Assembly (NCBI GenBank): GCA_019426215.1
Contig: CM033393.1
Location: forward strand, 2,886,046 to 2,950,045
Length of the DNA stretch: 64,000 nt
Direction of reading: 5' to 3'
Source: Buddleja alternifolia
Taxonomy: Eukaryota > Streptophyta > Magnoliopsida > Lamiales > Scrophulariaceae
Part shown: positions 1 through 10,666 of the stretch, in pieces
How positions within the stretch are numbered: the first letter of the stretch is position 1
How the letters are laid out: each line of letters opens with the position of its first letter
Translations under genes and position numbers: made by a program
The notes under the pieces: model-generated
Database searches by the model: none
What the model was told of the DNA's origin: nothing
Seen by the model: only the letters and a program-made list of their open reading frames with translations

Positions 1-390
1 GATCTGGTAGTCTATACAGATGCCAATGATTATCGATGGGCATCAGTGCTCATGAATCGGTCAACTACAGGGGAAGAACCTTGTAGATACACTGGAGGGT
101 TGTTCAATGAACAACAAGCCAGAGTATGACATATTAACGAGAAAGAATTCTTTGCGGTTTGGAAGGCATTCAAGAAATGGCCTTTATTTTTATTAGCCAA
201 AGAATTTATTTTGAAAGTCGATAATACGAATGTTAAAGCTTTTTTGAAAAATAAACTTGAATTAAAAATTGAAAAAGCTCGTATTCTCAGGTGGCAAGCT
301 GAATATCAATATTATTGTTTTGACATTGTTATTGTGAAATCTCATGAAAATGTTCTTGCAGATTTCTTGACAAGAGATGGAAGTATCTGA
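1..390 (+). pseudogene. Endogenous pararetrovirus ORF1, 3' end: RNase H domain
   Basis: Reading frame 1 from base 1 to the TGA at 388-390 gives the last ~129 codons of a caulimovirid polyprotein. The RNase H acidic motifs are visible in order: VYTDA (D), NEKE (E), KVDNT (D) and LADFL (D). This enzyme would degrade the RNA strand during viral reverse transcription. An in-frame TGA at 127-129 breaks the frame, so the copy is dead. The domain lies at the polyprotein end and is followed directly by a second, overlapping ORF. That order matches florendovirus-type endogenous viruses and differs from Ty3/gypsy elements, where integrase follows RNase H. Upstream domains lie outside the window. The caulimovirid call is strong; the genus-level call is an inference from gene order. 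Confidence 0.75.
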
Positions 391-462
391 AGCAAATTCC
401 ATCATCACAAGGTATAGGCATCTCAGGGAAAACCTTGAGGAGCTTAATCGGAAATTTGGACA
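377..462 (+). pseudogene. Endogenous pararetrovirus ORF2, 5' fragment
   Basis: An ATG at 377-379 opens a new frame that overlaps the end of ORF1 by 14 nt. It stays open until it meets the LTR at 463. After the retrotransposon, the same frame resumes beyond the target duplication at 25,519, so the copia element landed within ORF2. The first ~28 codons are charged and look helical. Function is unknown; florendoviruses typically carry an ORF2 of unknown role here. Confidence 0.6.
458..462. repeat. Target-site duplication GGACA, left copy
   Basis: GGACA directly precedes the LTR start at 463, and GGACA directly follows the LTR end at 25,518. A 5-bp duplication is typical of LTR retrotransposon integrase. 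It shows that the outer LTRs of the 463-25,518 block were inserted as one event, whatever the internal structure is. Confidence 0.85.
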
Positions 463-2224
463 TGTTGGTCCCAAGTGGTATACGAAAGGGTCTAGAAGGG
501 GGGGGGGGGGTTGAATAGACCCTGAAGTCTTTTTCGACTTCTTAAAAATTCGTATCACTTTGAAGTATTTGAACGCTTGACAGGTTTAAGCGCTGGATGT
601 GACGCTTGAGAAACGTTAACTTAGACTCGGTGATTTCAACGCTTACCAAAGTAGGGCAGAGTTTAGTCACTAAATCAGAGTTAGCACAGCGGAAGTATTT
701 TATAGCTTAGCGTTCAGTTAATTAATCGAAAGTAGTTACTTAGTTGTTTTAAGACTTTATCAGAATGTATGCAGTATGAATAGTAAAGCAGTAAAACAAT
801 GAATGCTTAAAGAGGTAAATGACACAAGATATTTGTAAGGTTCACTGGGTGATGTAATCCTAGCTACGTCCTTCTTCTCCTTTTATCAGGGAGGTTTTTC
901 CACTATGATGATTATCGAAGAGTCACACAGAGACTTCTACAAGATAGAGGGAGATTGGATATGATCTTGGAACTCCTTGGTCACACAGATTTCAGCTCCA
1001 CTAAAGATCTTCTATCCCTTTGCTTCTGTCACTCAGAAATGGTGCAAGTTACTCTTGATCTCGGAACTCCTTGGTCACACAGATTTCAGCTCCAATAGAG
1101 ATCAACTTCAACAAGCTTCTTTTATACAAAAATATTGCTTGCAAGTCAACCAGCTTTCTCACTCAGATGAAAGGTGTTGATGGTTTTGGTCACGGGTTTG
1201 TTTGTTTTTGGAAAGTTCAAACAACTTGGGGATATCTCAATGGTAGTATAGGTTCTTCTTAACAAGAGATTTGAGATATGGGTGACTGTCTCTGGAATAT
1301 TTGTGAAAAGCTTATATGGATATTTGGCTATGATTTTTAGTAAGCTTTTCTTTCAACAAGGTAGGTATTTTTGTGTGTGTCACTTTTCCATCGTTTTACT
1401 TGTTTGTTGAAAGATCTATTTATAAGGTATTGGTGGTTTTTGTCCGTTTGACTCGGTTGGAGTCTCGTTTCCCCAAACATTCCTTGAGTTCAGACATTTC
1501 TAACTTTGGGTATATTTAATTGGTTAGGCATGGTCTTGGTTTCATAAATCTGACAGTCTAGGTCAAAGATATGGCTTGCCCATAAGTTATAGTGCTTATA
1601 TTTTAATAGCACTTATCCGACTTTTAATGCATCTTGTCTTATTTCCGTTGGAAATAATTCGTCCGTTTGATTCATGCATTTTTTAAGTCTTTGGATGGTT
1701 TTGGGTCTGAATTCTTTTTCAGGTTACGTTCTTTGTAGGTTGTGTTGGTTTAACCCTTTTGGACGCTTGCTGAAGAGAATAGTTATTCTCGTGTATTGGA
1801 CAGACGCTTGGACTGATCCTGAATTTCAGACGCTTACTCTTCAATCTTGTCTTGATAGTCTCACTGAGAATTCCGTCATTTCACTTGATGTTGAGTATTC
1901 GGCCTGAGTTATCCATTCGTAGTTTGAGCACTGGGATAATCCCTAAAGCGTTTGACGGACGCTTCAAGATATCTTTATCCATTGTAGCTTTAGACGCTTG
2001 ATCTTCACCTTCATCACTTGGTAGACTCGCCCAGAATTTTCGTAAGTGTTTTAGTGTCACATACTTAGTCTAAGGAATTCTACAAAGATGAATACTATAA
2101 GCCTAAGATAAATAAGCTTTCAGGTACTTATACATAACATTCTATGAAAGCTTTTACACTTTTCGGAGTCTAACAGAAAGTCCTATTTGTCATCATCAAA
2201 ACATCTAATATGAAATTCCTAACA
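463..2224 (-). repeat. Ty1/copia (SIRE-type) 3' LTR, 1,762 bp
   Basis: Begins TGTTGGTCCC and ends CCTAACA, with the terminal TG...CA inversion expected of an LTR. It matches the LTRs at 23,758-25,518 and 33,940-35,699; by eye there are about a dozen differences over 1.76 kb against 23,758-25,518. The polypurine tract follows on the inner side, so in element orientation (minus) this is the 3' LTR. It carries a G-run at about 499-510, a short hairpin (GAAGTC-loop-GACTTC near 525-542) and many ACGCTT motifs. The short ORFs on its plus strand recur in each LTR copy and have no recognisable domain. Confidence 0.92.
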
Positions 2225-2238
2225 ATTTCCCCCTTTTT
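2225..2238 (-). other. Polypurine tract of the left copia element
   Basis: On the minus strand a purine run ending AAAAAGGGGGAAAT abuts the 3' LTR. This is the plus-strand primer site for reverse transcription and it fixes the element's orientation. Confidence 0.85.
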
Positions 2239-2406
2239 GATGATGGCAATACTTATTTGGTTCAAGCGTTAGATACCTGAAGGTTAGCGTAAGTTAGTAA
2301 GTTAGTTTGAGCTTTAACGAGATGTTTCAGCTGTAAAATGCATTTTATATATATATTTCACAGTACAGGCATTTTACAACTAAAAAGAGAGAGGCACAAG
2401 TAAAAA

Positions 2407-5400
2407 TTAAGATCGTGGCCTGATCTTGTATCTCTTAGTCATTTCAGCACGGATTGCTTCAGTTATCTGATCTTCTAACGTCATCATTGCAGCATGATCT
2501 TTACTGATTATGTGTTTGTTTTCTTGAACTTGTCGTGCCTTAAAGGCAATGAAGTGTTTATCCCATTCCTCTGGACTGATGCCTATGTATCGTAGGCAAA
2601 TTCTGAAGGTTTGGTCGAAGTCAGACATTTTTCTTTCTAAGGCTAATACTGCTGGATCAGTTGGTTCTGGAATTGATGCTCTGAGAAGAGGAATGTCAAA
2701 CTGTTCAAGCAGTGCTCTTGAAGGCAATGGAAGAGTTGGATAGAGCACTCTGGGAGTTTCTTTCTTATTGGACGCTTCAACCGATGTGGTTACCCAAGAG
2801 GGATAGGGATACCTTGGTTCTGCACTCAGTGTGAGAGAAGTATCAATGTGTTGACGCTTGGATGGTGGAGGAGGAACTTGATCTTTAGATGTTGACGATT
2901 TCCTCTTTTCTCCCTTCTTTTCCCCCTTATTGCCATCATCAGTCTGTATGAAATGCTGAGTAAGAAGACTGACTTGAGCAGCAATCTGAGCGACAGAGGC
3001 CTCAAGAGTGGTTAGACGCTGGTCGAAATGTTCTTTCATGACCAGGAGTTGAGCTTGATTAGCGTCTGTGAGAGAGGTCTCGAGAGCCGTGAACCGGTCT
3101 TGTAGATCATTGGTTAAAGCCACCTGACTTGCCTGAGTAGCTGTAGAGAGTTGTTGTATTTGAGTGAGGCATTCAGTCATGGACGGTTGAGCGTGGGGAA
3201 GTGCAGGGCGGACTTGAGGCTTAAAACGAGATGTGTGTTTGAGAGATTCAATAGGTACGTGATTAGTAGGATCAAATACTGTTCCTCGAAGCTCTGGAGC
3301 AGTGTTGGACTCGGTGGATGCAGTAGAGTCGGATTCAGTTGGACTGGGAGAATGAGGCGCTTGAGGTAACTCTAATAGGCGCTCAGGAGCAGGTAACAGT
3401 TCAGCTGGTGCTGCAGGAAATTCTAATTCTACTCGGCTAAAGTCCGTAAACCGAAAGTCCAAGCTGGCAAATGGTTCATCTGCATATGGATACGTAGCAG
3501 TCTGCAGGAGTTCATTCAAATGTAGAGTGGGGAGATGAGTACCTTGAATGAACGTTCTGATAGGACTATCCAGTGCCCTGATATACAGTGGCCCGAGGAT
3601 ATCCAGCACATGAGTGGGAAAGAGTTTGGAGGGCGCTTTGCAGATGGAGAATAAGGCATCTGGGCAATAGTGTTGTGAGAAGCCAATTAGCCGATCTGTT
3701 GGGAGAGTCTTCGGTTTTCGAGAGTCGGGAACGCGGAGCCGGTAATACTCTTCCAAGTATGGGTAGATGGCTGAAGCAAGCGCTTGAGATCTTTCTAGCA
3801 GCGATAAACCAAAATCATAGTGACTGGAGACTTCTTGTCGAATAGACGGAAGTAGTGGATATCCTCTGAAAGAATTAATCCGAGAGCCATCCCATTGTCG
3901 CAGATTGTCTATGAAGATTTTGTCGAATAGAGAGACTGGAGGCATAATTGCCATCATGAGAGAAAAGTTGTCTTCACAGTGGCTAGGGGTGCAGTTCAGA
4001 CAGGACATGGGAGAAGAACCGCTGGTGGACGCTTGATCATCAAAGCGTAGAGAAGAGTTGGCCAGTTTGTGCAACGCTTGTCTTAAGCGGTGTTCAGGTT
4101 GATGGCGGATCAGAGGCAGCCTCAGAACGGGTCCAAGTCTATGCTGGCGCTGCGTCAGCATGTAGCGTGCAAATTTGGTCCTTTTATCATGAATCCCTAT
4201 TCTAAATAGATGGGGAGCACTAACCAAGTCTTCAAATTTATACGTGTCACCCATGTAAGCTTCAGCCCATCTTATCTCAGTCATACAATACTCAGTTCCT
4301 GCATTAAGTATAGCACGAAACCCTTGGTGATGAATATCACAGATGGATTCAAAACGATACCTGTCGGGTTGGTAGTTAGCGTTCCAGACGCAGTCAAAAT
4401 ATGCATCGGTTTCAAGTTGAATCATCTCGGTCAGGGATGCTGGACGCTCACCGGCATGTACTCCTTTATTCTTCCACAGGAGGAGAGGATTAGCTGAGCG
4501 CTTGTTTTCCTCGCTTTTGACCAGTGTTAGAGAGTGAGAATAGCCTTCTCTGTTTAGTAGCTCTTCTGTTGGGTTCAGAAGCTGATCCTGACGCTCATAG
4601 ACTCTGATGTTGTAGTCGCGGAGAGCGAAGCCAGTGGGTTTGCTTGTCCCACAGTCCAGATAATAAGCTAAGTCAACATCAGCTCTAGGAGTCGTGCCTC
4701 CTTGCCGCTGTGCTTGGAGAGTGACGGAAGCCGGGATGTGTGTGGGAGTCTTCCCGAGTTCAAGCGCTGTGTAGTAAGCTTCATCAGCTGGGGTGGAGGC
4801 TGTATTAAAGAGAGTGTTGCGTACAGCCAGATCAAACTTTATGAGCTTGGCGATATCATTTTCGGCATTGATAAGACTTTCTTCATTGTAACCTGCAGGT
4901 ATGAAGTTCTCTGCGGGCGCTGGAGGCAAATAATCGACTGAGTGATCGATAGTCTTTGAGGGATCCAGCTTGAAGAAATGTCGATGGATCACAACGTCGT
5001 TAGCATCGCTCTGACCTTCTGTGCGTGCCTCTGTTGTACTAGGTAATGCAAGCAATGGTTGAGCCCTTGGGATTTCAGGTTCATCCGGCTCGAGATTTGT
5101 AGATTCGATGGCAGCTTCATGTGCGATGGCCACAATTTGGGTCATATCAACATCCAGATGGACATCAACTGGTGTTTCGGAGGATGATATCGGGACAGCA
5201 GCGATAGCTTGATCTCTTTGTGTAGCCTCAGAAGAGATGGCAGCAGTTGGACGCTTACGCCTCTTGAAGATACGCTTCACATTTATACCTTCGGCGGGGA
5301 ACGCTTGAGTCTGTGGAACTGCAGGTTCTTCAAAGTCAATATTTTTGAGAACCTTTTCCAGATCTTTTCGACTAATGAGGGGTATAGAATCCTCGTCATC

Positions 5401-6315
5401 TTCATCGTTTTTGATAGGTTGAGCCTTGGGCTTTCGAGGAGCCCGTTTCTTTGTGACAGTGGGACGCTTCACATTACGTTTGGCTTTCTCCTGATCTGGA
5501 CGCTCAGCCTCCTCATCTGACGCTGCGCGGACAACTTGGCGCTCAGAGAGAGGCTTAGCAGCACCTCCAACTTTGGGTGGATTGAAGAGATTATTGATGA
5601 TTCTTGGCCCATAGAACTTATGCTTGGCCACGGTGACTCCTGCTGAAGAGGTGCACTCTGCTCGAAAAAGTAGATCACTTAAAACTAGACCATAAGGTCT
5701 GTTTGAAGTGCGTAGACTGTCTCTGAACCTGCTGAATATATAGGCGCTCCAGTTGATCTTTATCTTGAGTAGGATGGCAGTCATCATCTGGAACTGGGTT
5801 GGGTTGATTTTGTCGAAGGTTCCCACTCTGCATTCTATGTTTTTACTGCAGAAATCAGCCAAGACTCGATACCTGTTCACTATATCTTTCTTCTCAAAGT
5901 ACGGTTTGTATGGAACATCATCGTAAGCGCTAATCTGAGTCCAGACTTCTTGAATTTGTTCTTCAGTGATAGTGTCTAAAGTGGCTCCAGCATTAGGTAG
6001 AGAGAAATTCTGGGCAATGGAGGCCGCAGAGAGAGTGAACGTCTTTGATTCCTTCTTGGAGACAGGAAACAAACACGTGATGGAAGTCTCATCGTCAGAC
6101 AGTCGAGCATTTCTCCAGAAAAATTCTAGTTCTTCAGGAAACATATATGAGTATTTCGTGAGAAATTTCTGAAGCCCAGCCTCTGCTACAGAATCCATTA
6201 TTTCCGTTAAATCAATTTGGGGGTTTTCATAGAGAAACTTCCAATCAACTATAAGGCCTTCAGTGATCTTGACAATAACTTCAGAGGTTCCAGCAGTAGC
6301 TTTCTTGGGTGCCAT
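2407..6315 (-). CDS. Env-position third ORF of SIRE-type copia element (left copy, intact)
   Basis: An uninterrupted frame of 1,355 codons runs to 6,474. I prefer the internal start at 6,315 (MAPKKATAG), which gives 1,302 residues, because the preceding 53 codons look like leader. Residue numbers below use the 1,355-residue frame. The ORF lies between pol and the 3' LTR, where SIRE1-like copia elements carry an envelope-like gene. Visible parts are an N-terminal globular region (about 65-285), a basic then acidic stretch (331-365, a possible nuclear-localisation signal), a long Pro/Glu-rich middle, a heptad-rich coiled coil (about 1099-1177) and a basic linker with PPPPSKR. I see no convincing transmembrane helix or signal peptide, so 'envelope' describes position, not proven function. 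The N-terminal module resembles the Athila ORF at 61,021-62,106. This frame is open while the gag and pol beside it are broken. Confidence 0.8.
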   Translation of the reverse strand: MAPKKATAGTSEVIVKITEGLIVDWKFLYENPQIDLTEIMDSVAEAGLQKFLTKYSYMFPEELEFFWRNARLSDDETSITCLFPVSKKESKTFTLSAASIAQNFSLPNAGATLDTITEEQIQEVWTQISAYDDVPYKPYFEKKDIVNRYRVLADFCSKNIECRVGTFDKINPTQFQMMTAILLKIKINWSAYIFSRFRDSLRTSNRPYGLVLSDLLFRAECTSSAGVTVAKHKFYGPRIINNLFNPPKVGGAAKPLSERQVVRAASDEEAERPDQEKAKRNVKRPTVTKKRAPRKPKAQPIKNDEDDEDSIPLISRKDLEKVLKNIDFEEPAVPQTQAFPAEGINVKRIFKRRKRPTAAISSEATQRDQAIAAVPISSSETPVDVHLDVDMTQIVAIAHEAAIESTNLEPDEPEIPRAQPLLALPSTTEARTEGQSDANDVVIHRHFFKLDPSKTIDHSVDYLPPAPAENFIPAGYNEESLINAENDIAKLIKFDLAVRNTLFNTASTPADEAYYTALELGKTPTHIPASVTLQAQRQGGTTPRADVDLAYYLDCGTSKPTGFALRDYNIRVYERQDQLLNPTEELLNREGYSHSLTLVKSEENKRSANPLLLWKNKGVHAGERPASLTEMIQLETDAYFDCVWNANYQPDRYRFESICDIHHQGFRAILNAGTEYCMTEIRWAEAYMGDTYKFEDLVSAPHLFRIGIHDKRTKFARYMLTQRQHRLGPVLRLPLIRHQPEHRLRQALHKLANSSLRFDDQASTSGSSPMSCLNCTPSHCEDNFSLMMAIMPPVSLFDKIFIDNLRQWDGSRINSFRGYPLLPSIRQEVSSHYDFGLSLLERSQALASAIYPYLEEYYRLRVPDSRKPKTLPTDRLIGFSQHYCPDALFSICKAPSKLFPTHVLDILGPLYIRALDSPIRTFIQGTHLPTLHLNELLQTATYPYADEPFASLDFRFTDFSRVELEFPAAPAELLPAPERLLELPQAPHSPSPTESDSTASTESNTAPELRGTVFDPTNHVPIESLKHTSRFKPQVRPALPHAQPSMTECLTQIQQLSTATQASQVALTNDLQDRFTALETSLTDANQAQLLVMKEHFDQRLTTLEASVAQIAAQVSLLTQHFIQTDDGNKGEKKGEKRKSSTSKDQVPPPPSKRQHIDTSLTLSAEPRYPYPSWVTTSVEASNKKETPRVLYPTLPLPSRALLEQFDIPLLRASIPEPTDPAVLALERKMSDFDQTFRICLRYIGISPEEWDKHFIAFKARQVQENKHIISKDHAAMMTLEDQITEAIRAEMTKRYKIRPRS

Positions 6316-6474
6316 TAGTGAGCAGTAGACAGAGATTACGAAGGAAAATTTTTCGTTTTTTGAAAAAGAGAGAGACTTGTTTTTGCACGAATGTAATAGA
6401 GTATAAGAGTGTTTGTGTTCTGCAGAAACTTCAATTTGAATGTTCGGTGTGTTTGAAGTTTGAGATGTTGACAC

Positions 6475-7409
6475 GTGGAGGAATATAAATCTCAGCCATT
6501 AAAATATAACTGTGGACGTGAATTTAGATTAAATAGGCACGGTTTCTTTTAGTAACTGCCACATATACTATTTTGAAGTCCGATTAAAAGTTTGAAAACA
6601 GAGACTGAGAGTGATACGTGTGCCCATGAAAAGCGGATATGTTCTTTATGAAAACTGTTCGGGAATCATAATTTTGAACACTATTCAAATGCCCGCCAAA
6701 AATTTGTTAAAGCGTCCGGACCTATTCAGAATGACGCTTGAAACAATTTAGTGTTATGTGGACGCTTGAAAATCTTGAGAGTCTCTTTCAAGTAACAGGT
6801 TGTGCTTTAGCGGTCATTGTAACATATAGAATTATTCCTTTCAGGGTGTATATGAGGACACAGTTTCCCAGTACTTATCATTAGGTCTTGGTAGTAGTGT
6901 TTTACTTTTGGTTTAAAATATTCAGCGCTGGTTGTACTCGTCTAAGATACATGGTAATTGTACTGACGCGTGTACATGTGCTGAACCATCTTTGAAAAAC
7001 GTGATGAGTACCCATGGGTTTTCTTGAGCGAAGGGTGAGGAATGTCAAGTCAGCATTAATTGCATTGATTGACTAATCCACTTTCTCGTTTTAGCGTAGG
7101 GTAATGTACGCTTGCTTTTAAAAGGGTCTTTTTACTAACTGCTTTAGCCGGGAATAAAGCTAAGCGTTTAGTTTATTTTGAAAGAAGTGCAGACGCTAAG
7201 GCAGATTTGTGTAATAAGCGTCAAAAGGTTTTAAGTGTATGGTGCTAAGTGCGTATGACCGATGCAAGGGAAAACATTTTTGGTCATATTCACTTAGGTA
7301 TAGTTTGCTCTTTGAAGGTTCCCCCTATGTAGGTTCCCCATAAATTTCATAACATACAGTGAATTCCCCCTAAATTTCATGCCTAACAAAAGTATGATGT
7401 TTCGAATGA
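6475..7409 (-). other. Copia internal spacer between pol and env-like ORF
   Basis: About 930 bp with no long ORF, recurring at about 17,230-18,171 with only a few differences. It holds several ACGCTT/AAGCGT motifs and short runs such as TTCCCCCTA near 7,318-7,370. It could contain a splice acceptor or promoter for the env-like ORF, but I see no decisive signal. Confidence 0.6.
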
Positions 7410-10400
7410 TTAAGCATTTAGATCAATCATACCTAGTTCACTTCTTAAAGTGAGAAAACGTTGTTCGTTAAGCGCTTTGGTGAAGATATCTGCCAGTTGC
7501 TTTTCTGTACTAATGAAGTGCATGGAGATATCTTTCTTTTGAACGTGGTCACGTAGAAAGTGATAGCGAATGTCAATGTGTTTGGTTCTAGAGTGAAGAA
7601 CTGGATTTTGAGTCATTGCTAAGGCGCTTTGATTGTCACAATGGATAGGAGTTGGATCTAGGATTATTCCATAATCTCTAAGTTGTTGCCTCATCCAAAG
7701 GATCTGTGCACAACAGCTTCCAGCGGCTACATACTCAGCCTCAGCGGTGGAAGTAGCGATGGACTGTTGCTTCTTACTATGCCATGAAATTAGTCTATCA
7801 CCTAGAAATTGACATGTTCCACTAGTACTTTTTCTATCTATTTTGCATCCTGCAAAATCTGCATCTGAATAACCGATTAGTTCAAAAGGAGAATCCCTAG
7901 GATACCATAAGCCCACATTTTGTGTGCCTTTTAGGTACTTAAGGATTCTTTTAGCAGCAATTAAGTGTGATTCTCTAGGATCAGCTTGAAATCGTGCACA
8001 CATGCATACTGAGAACATAATATCGGGTCTACTAGCTGTAAGATAAAGAAGTGATCCAATAATACCTCTATAGTTAGTGATATCAATTTTCTTTCCATTA
8101 TCGTCTCTATCTAGCTTAAGCGTTTGGCTCATTGGAATTTTTGAAGGTGATGCATTTTCCATACCAAATTCTTGATCATATCTCTAGTATATTTAGTTTG
8201 ATTTATGAATATGCCATTAGGGAGTTGTTTAACTTGTAATCCTAGGAAGAAAGTTAATTCACCCATCATGCTCATTTCAAATTGATCTTGCATCATTTTC
8301 GAAAATTTCTCACATAGACGCTTATTGGTAGATCCAAATATAATATCATCAACATAAATTTGAACTAGGAGAATATCTTCATTATGGGTAATTTTGAATA
8401 ACGTTGTGTCAACGCTGCCTTTTGAAAAGCCTTTACCTATAAGGAAGATAGAGAGAGTGTCATACCATGCTCGTGGTGCTTGTTTAAGACCATAGAGTGC
8501 CTTGTCCAATTTGTAAACCATGCTTTTCCCATGGTTGTTGATGAATCCTGGTGGTTGCTCCACATATACTTCTTCTTGGAGTTTACCATTCAGAAATGCA
8601 CTCTTTACGTCCATTTGATACACTGTAAATTTGTTAAATGCTGCAAACGCTAGAAACATGCGGATTGCTTCAAGTCGGGCAACTGGAGCGTATGTTTCAT
8701 CAAAGTCGATGCCCTCTTCTTGACAGTATCCCTGAGCTACGAGTCTGGCTTTGTTTCTAATCACAATCCCATTCTCATCCATTTTGTTTCTATAGACCCA
8801 TCTAGTTCCAATGACCCCTTGGTGGGTTGGTCTTGGTACTAGCGTCCATACCTTATTTCTTTCAAATTGGTTTAGCTCTTCTTGCATGGCTTCTATCCAA
8901 CTTGGATCGTTAAGCGCTTCATCCACTTTCTTTGGTTCCATTTGAGATAGGAAGCTTGCAAACATGGCCTCATTTATTGTAGCGGCTCTCGTTCTAACGG
9001 GTGCTCCAATATCTCCAATAATTAGTTCTGGTGGATGGTCTCTGAGCCATTTTCTGTCTGGTTGGAACGAGTTAAGGATTGATCTAACGTTTGATTAAAC
9101 TGTGTAGGCGCTTGACCAATTCCTTGCGTAGGCGCTTCAGTGTTTGTAGATTGAATTTGCTCTTGATGAACATTCCCTTCATGATCATCAGCGTTTCTTG
9201 CAATGTCATCGTTGATGTCTTTACGAGTAGTCTTAGGATTAGGTATAATGATTTCATTATCTTCATCAATATCACTATCATCACACAGATTGATTTGTGA
9301 CGCTTGTTGAGATAAATCTTCATTCCTGCATCATTAATATTAACCTTACTCGGTTCTTGGTTAGCATCATCAAACACAACATGAATGGATTCTTCAACCT
9401 TCGATTTGATCTTATTTAAGATGCGAAACTCTTTCCATTTTTGGCGTATCCTAGAAAGATTCCTTCATCTGCTTTAGGATCAAATGTCTTTAGGCTTTGA
9501 GAACCATTGTTATGAATGAAACATTTTGAACCAAATACATGAAAGTATGAAACATTCGGCTTACGTCCCTTCCATAACTCATATGGAGTCTTTTCATGTT
9601 GCTTGTTGATCATACACCGGTTCTGAGTGTAGCAAGCAGTGTTAATAGCTTCGGCCCACAACCTTTGAGGCAGCTTAGACTCGGCTAACATAGTCCTAGC
9701 GGCTTCTTTAAGCGTTCTGTTCCGCCGTTCAGCAACTCCATTTTGTTGAGGTGTTCTAGGTGCTGAATACTCATGAAGTATTCCAAAGTCTTTACAAATT
9801 TCTCAACAATATGGTTAGTAAATTCAGTTCCTCTATCACTTCTAATTCTTGTTACTTTTAGATCTTTTGAGTTTTGTAGTTGACGAATTAGAGAGGTGAG
9901 CTTGGCACTAGTTTCATCTTTAGATGCTAGAAATTCTACCCATGTATAGCGTGAAAAATCATCAACTATTACTAGTGAATACTTTTTACCACTAACGCTC
10001 ATGATTTGAATAGGACCAAACAAATCTAAATGTAGTAATTCAAGTATTCGAGAGGTCGATAGATGAAGCTTCTTCTTAAAGGATGATTTAACTTGTTTAC
10101 CCATTTGACAGGCATCACATAAGCGATCTTTATTAAAGGAACCTTTAGGTAATCCCTCTACGAGATTTAGAGATATTATTGAGAGATTGTTTTGAAATTG
10201 AGGTGATTCATTTTTCTGTGCCATAACCAACCTAATTCGTTTTGATTCTTAGCTACGAAACATGTAGAGTTGTTATCTAATGTTGAATCCCAATCTACTA
10301 AGTATACATTGTTTGTTCTTCTTCCTTTAATTGGTAGATCCTGTCTTAACATCGATTATCTCGCACAAGTCACTAGAAAATTTAATCTCAAAGCCTTTAT

Positions 10401-10652
10401 CACAGAATTGACTTATGCTTAGGAGATTATGTTTAAGACCCTCACATAGTATACATCATTGATCATGATGTTCCCCCTATGCATGATACCTATACCTTTA
10501 GTTTTACCTTTAGAATTATCACCGAATATAACTTGAGGACCATTGGTTGCACGATAGTTGATCAAGAGATCCTTTGATCCAGTCATGTGTCTCGATGATC
10601 CACTATCTATGTACCATACTGAAGCGTCGGTGTTGGCTCTAGGTACCTGCAT
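7410..10652 (-). pseudogene. pol: Copia pol (protease-integrase-RT-RNase H), left copy, frameshifted
   Basis: Read on the minus strand, the domains are in Ty1/copia order. Protease has the DSGS motif near 10,600. Integrase has an HRKMNH..CDAC zinc-binding start, catalytic DLFG, SDRG and NGVAE, and a downstream [17 protein letters not shown] region. Reverse transcriptase has [10 protein letters not shown] and the YVDD active site near 8,350. RNase H has DADFAG, EAEY and HCDNQSAL, ending at 7,410. The frame is broken by several one-base indels between 9,080 and 10,650 and one near 8,160. The other copies are open at many of these points, so many of the breaks may be sequencing errors near the assembly gap. 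At the integrase codon where the other two copies have TGA, this copy reads TGG (near 9,578). Confidence 0.85.
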
Positions 10653-10666
10653 TCAAAAGGGCAGAT

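Noticed and set aside
977..1907. Short plus-strand ORFs inside the LTRs (also 24,271-25,201 and 34,453-35,382)
   Set aside because: They repeat only because the LTR repeats, have no domains or codon bias, and lie antisense to the element.
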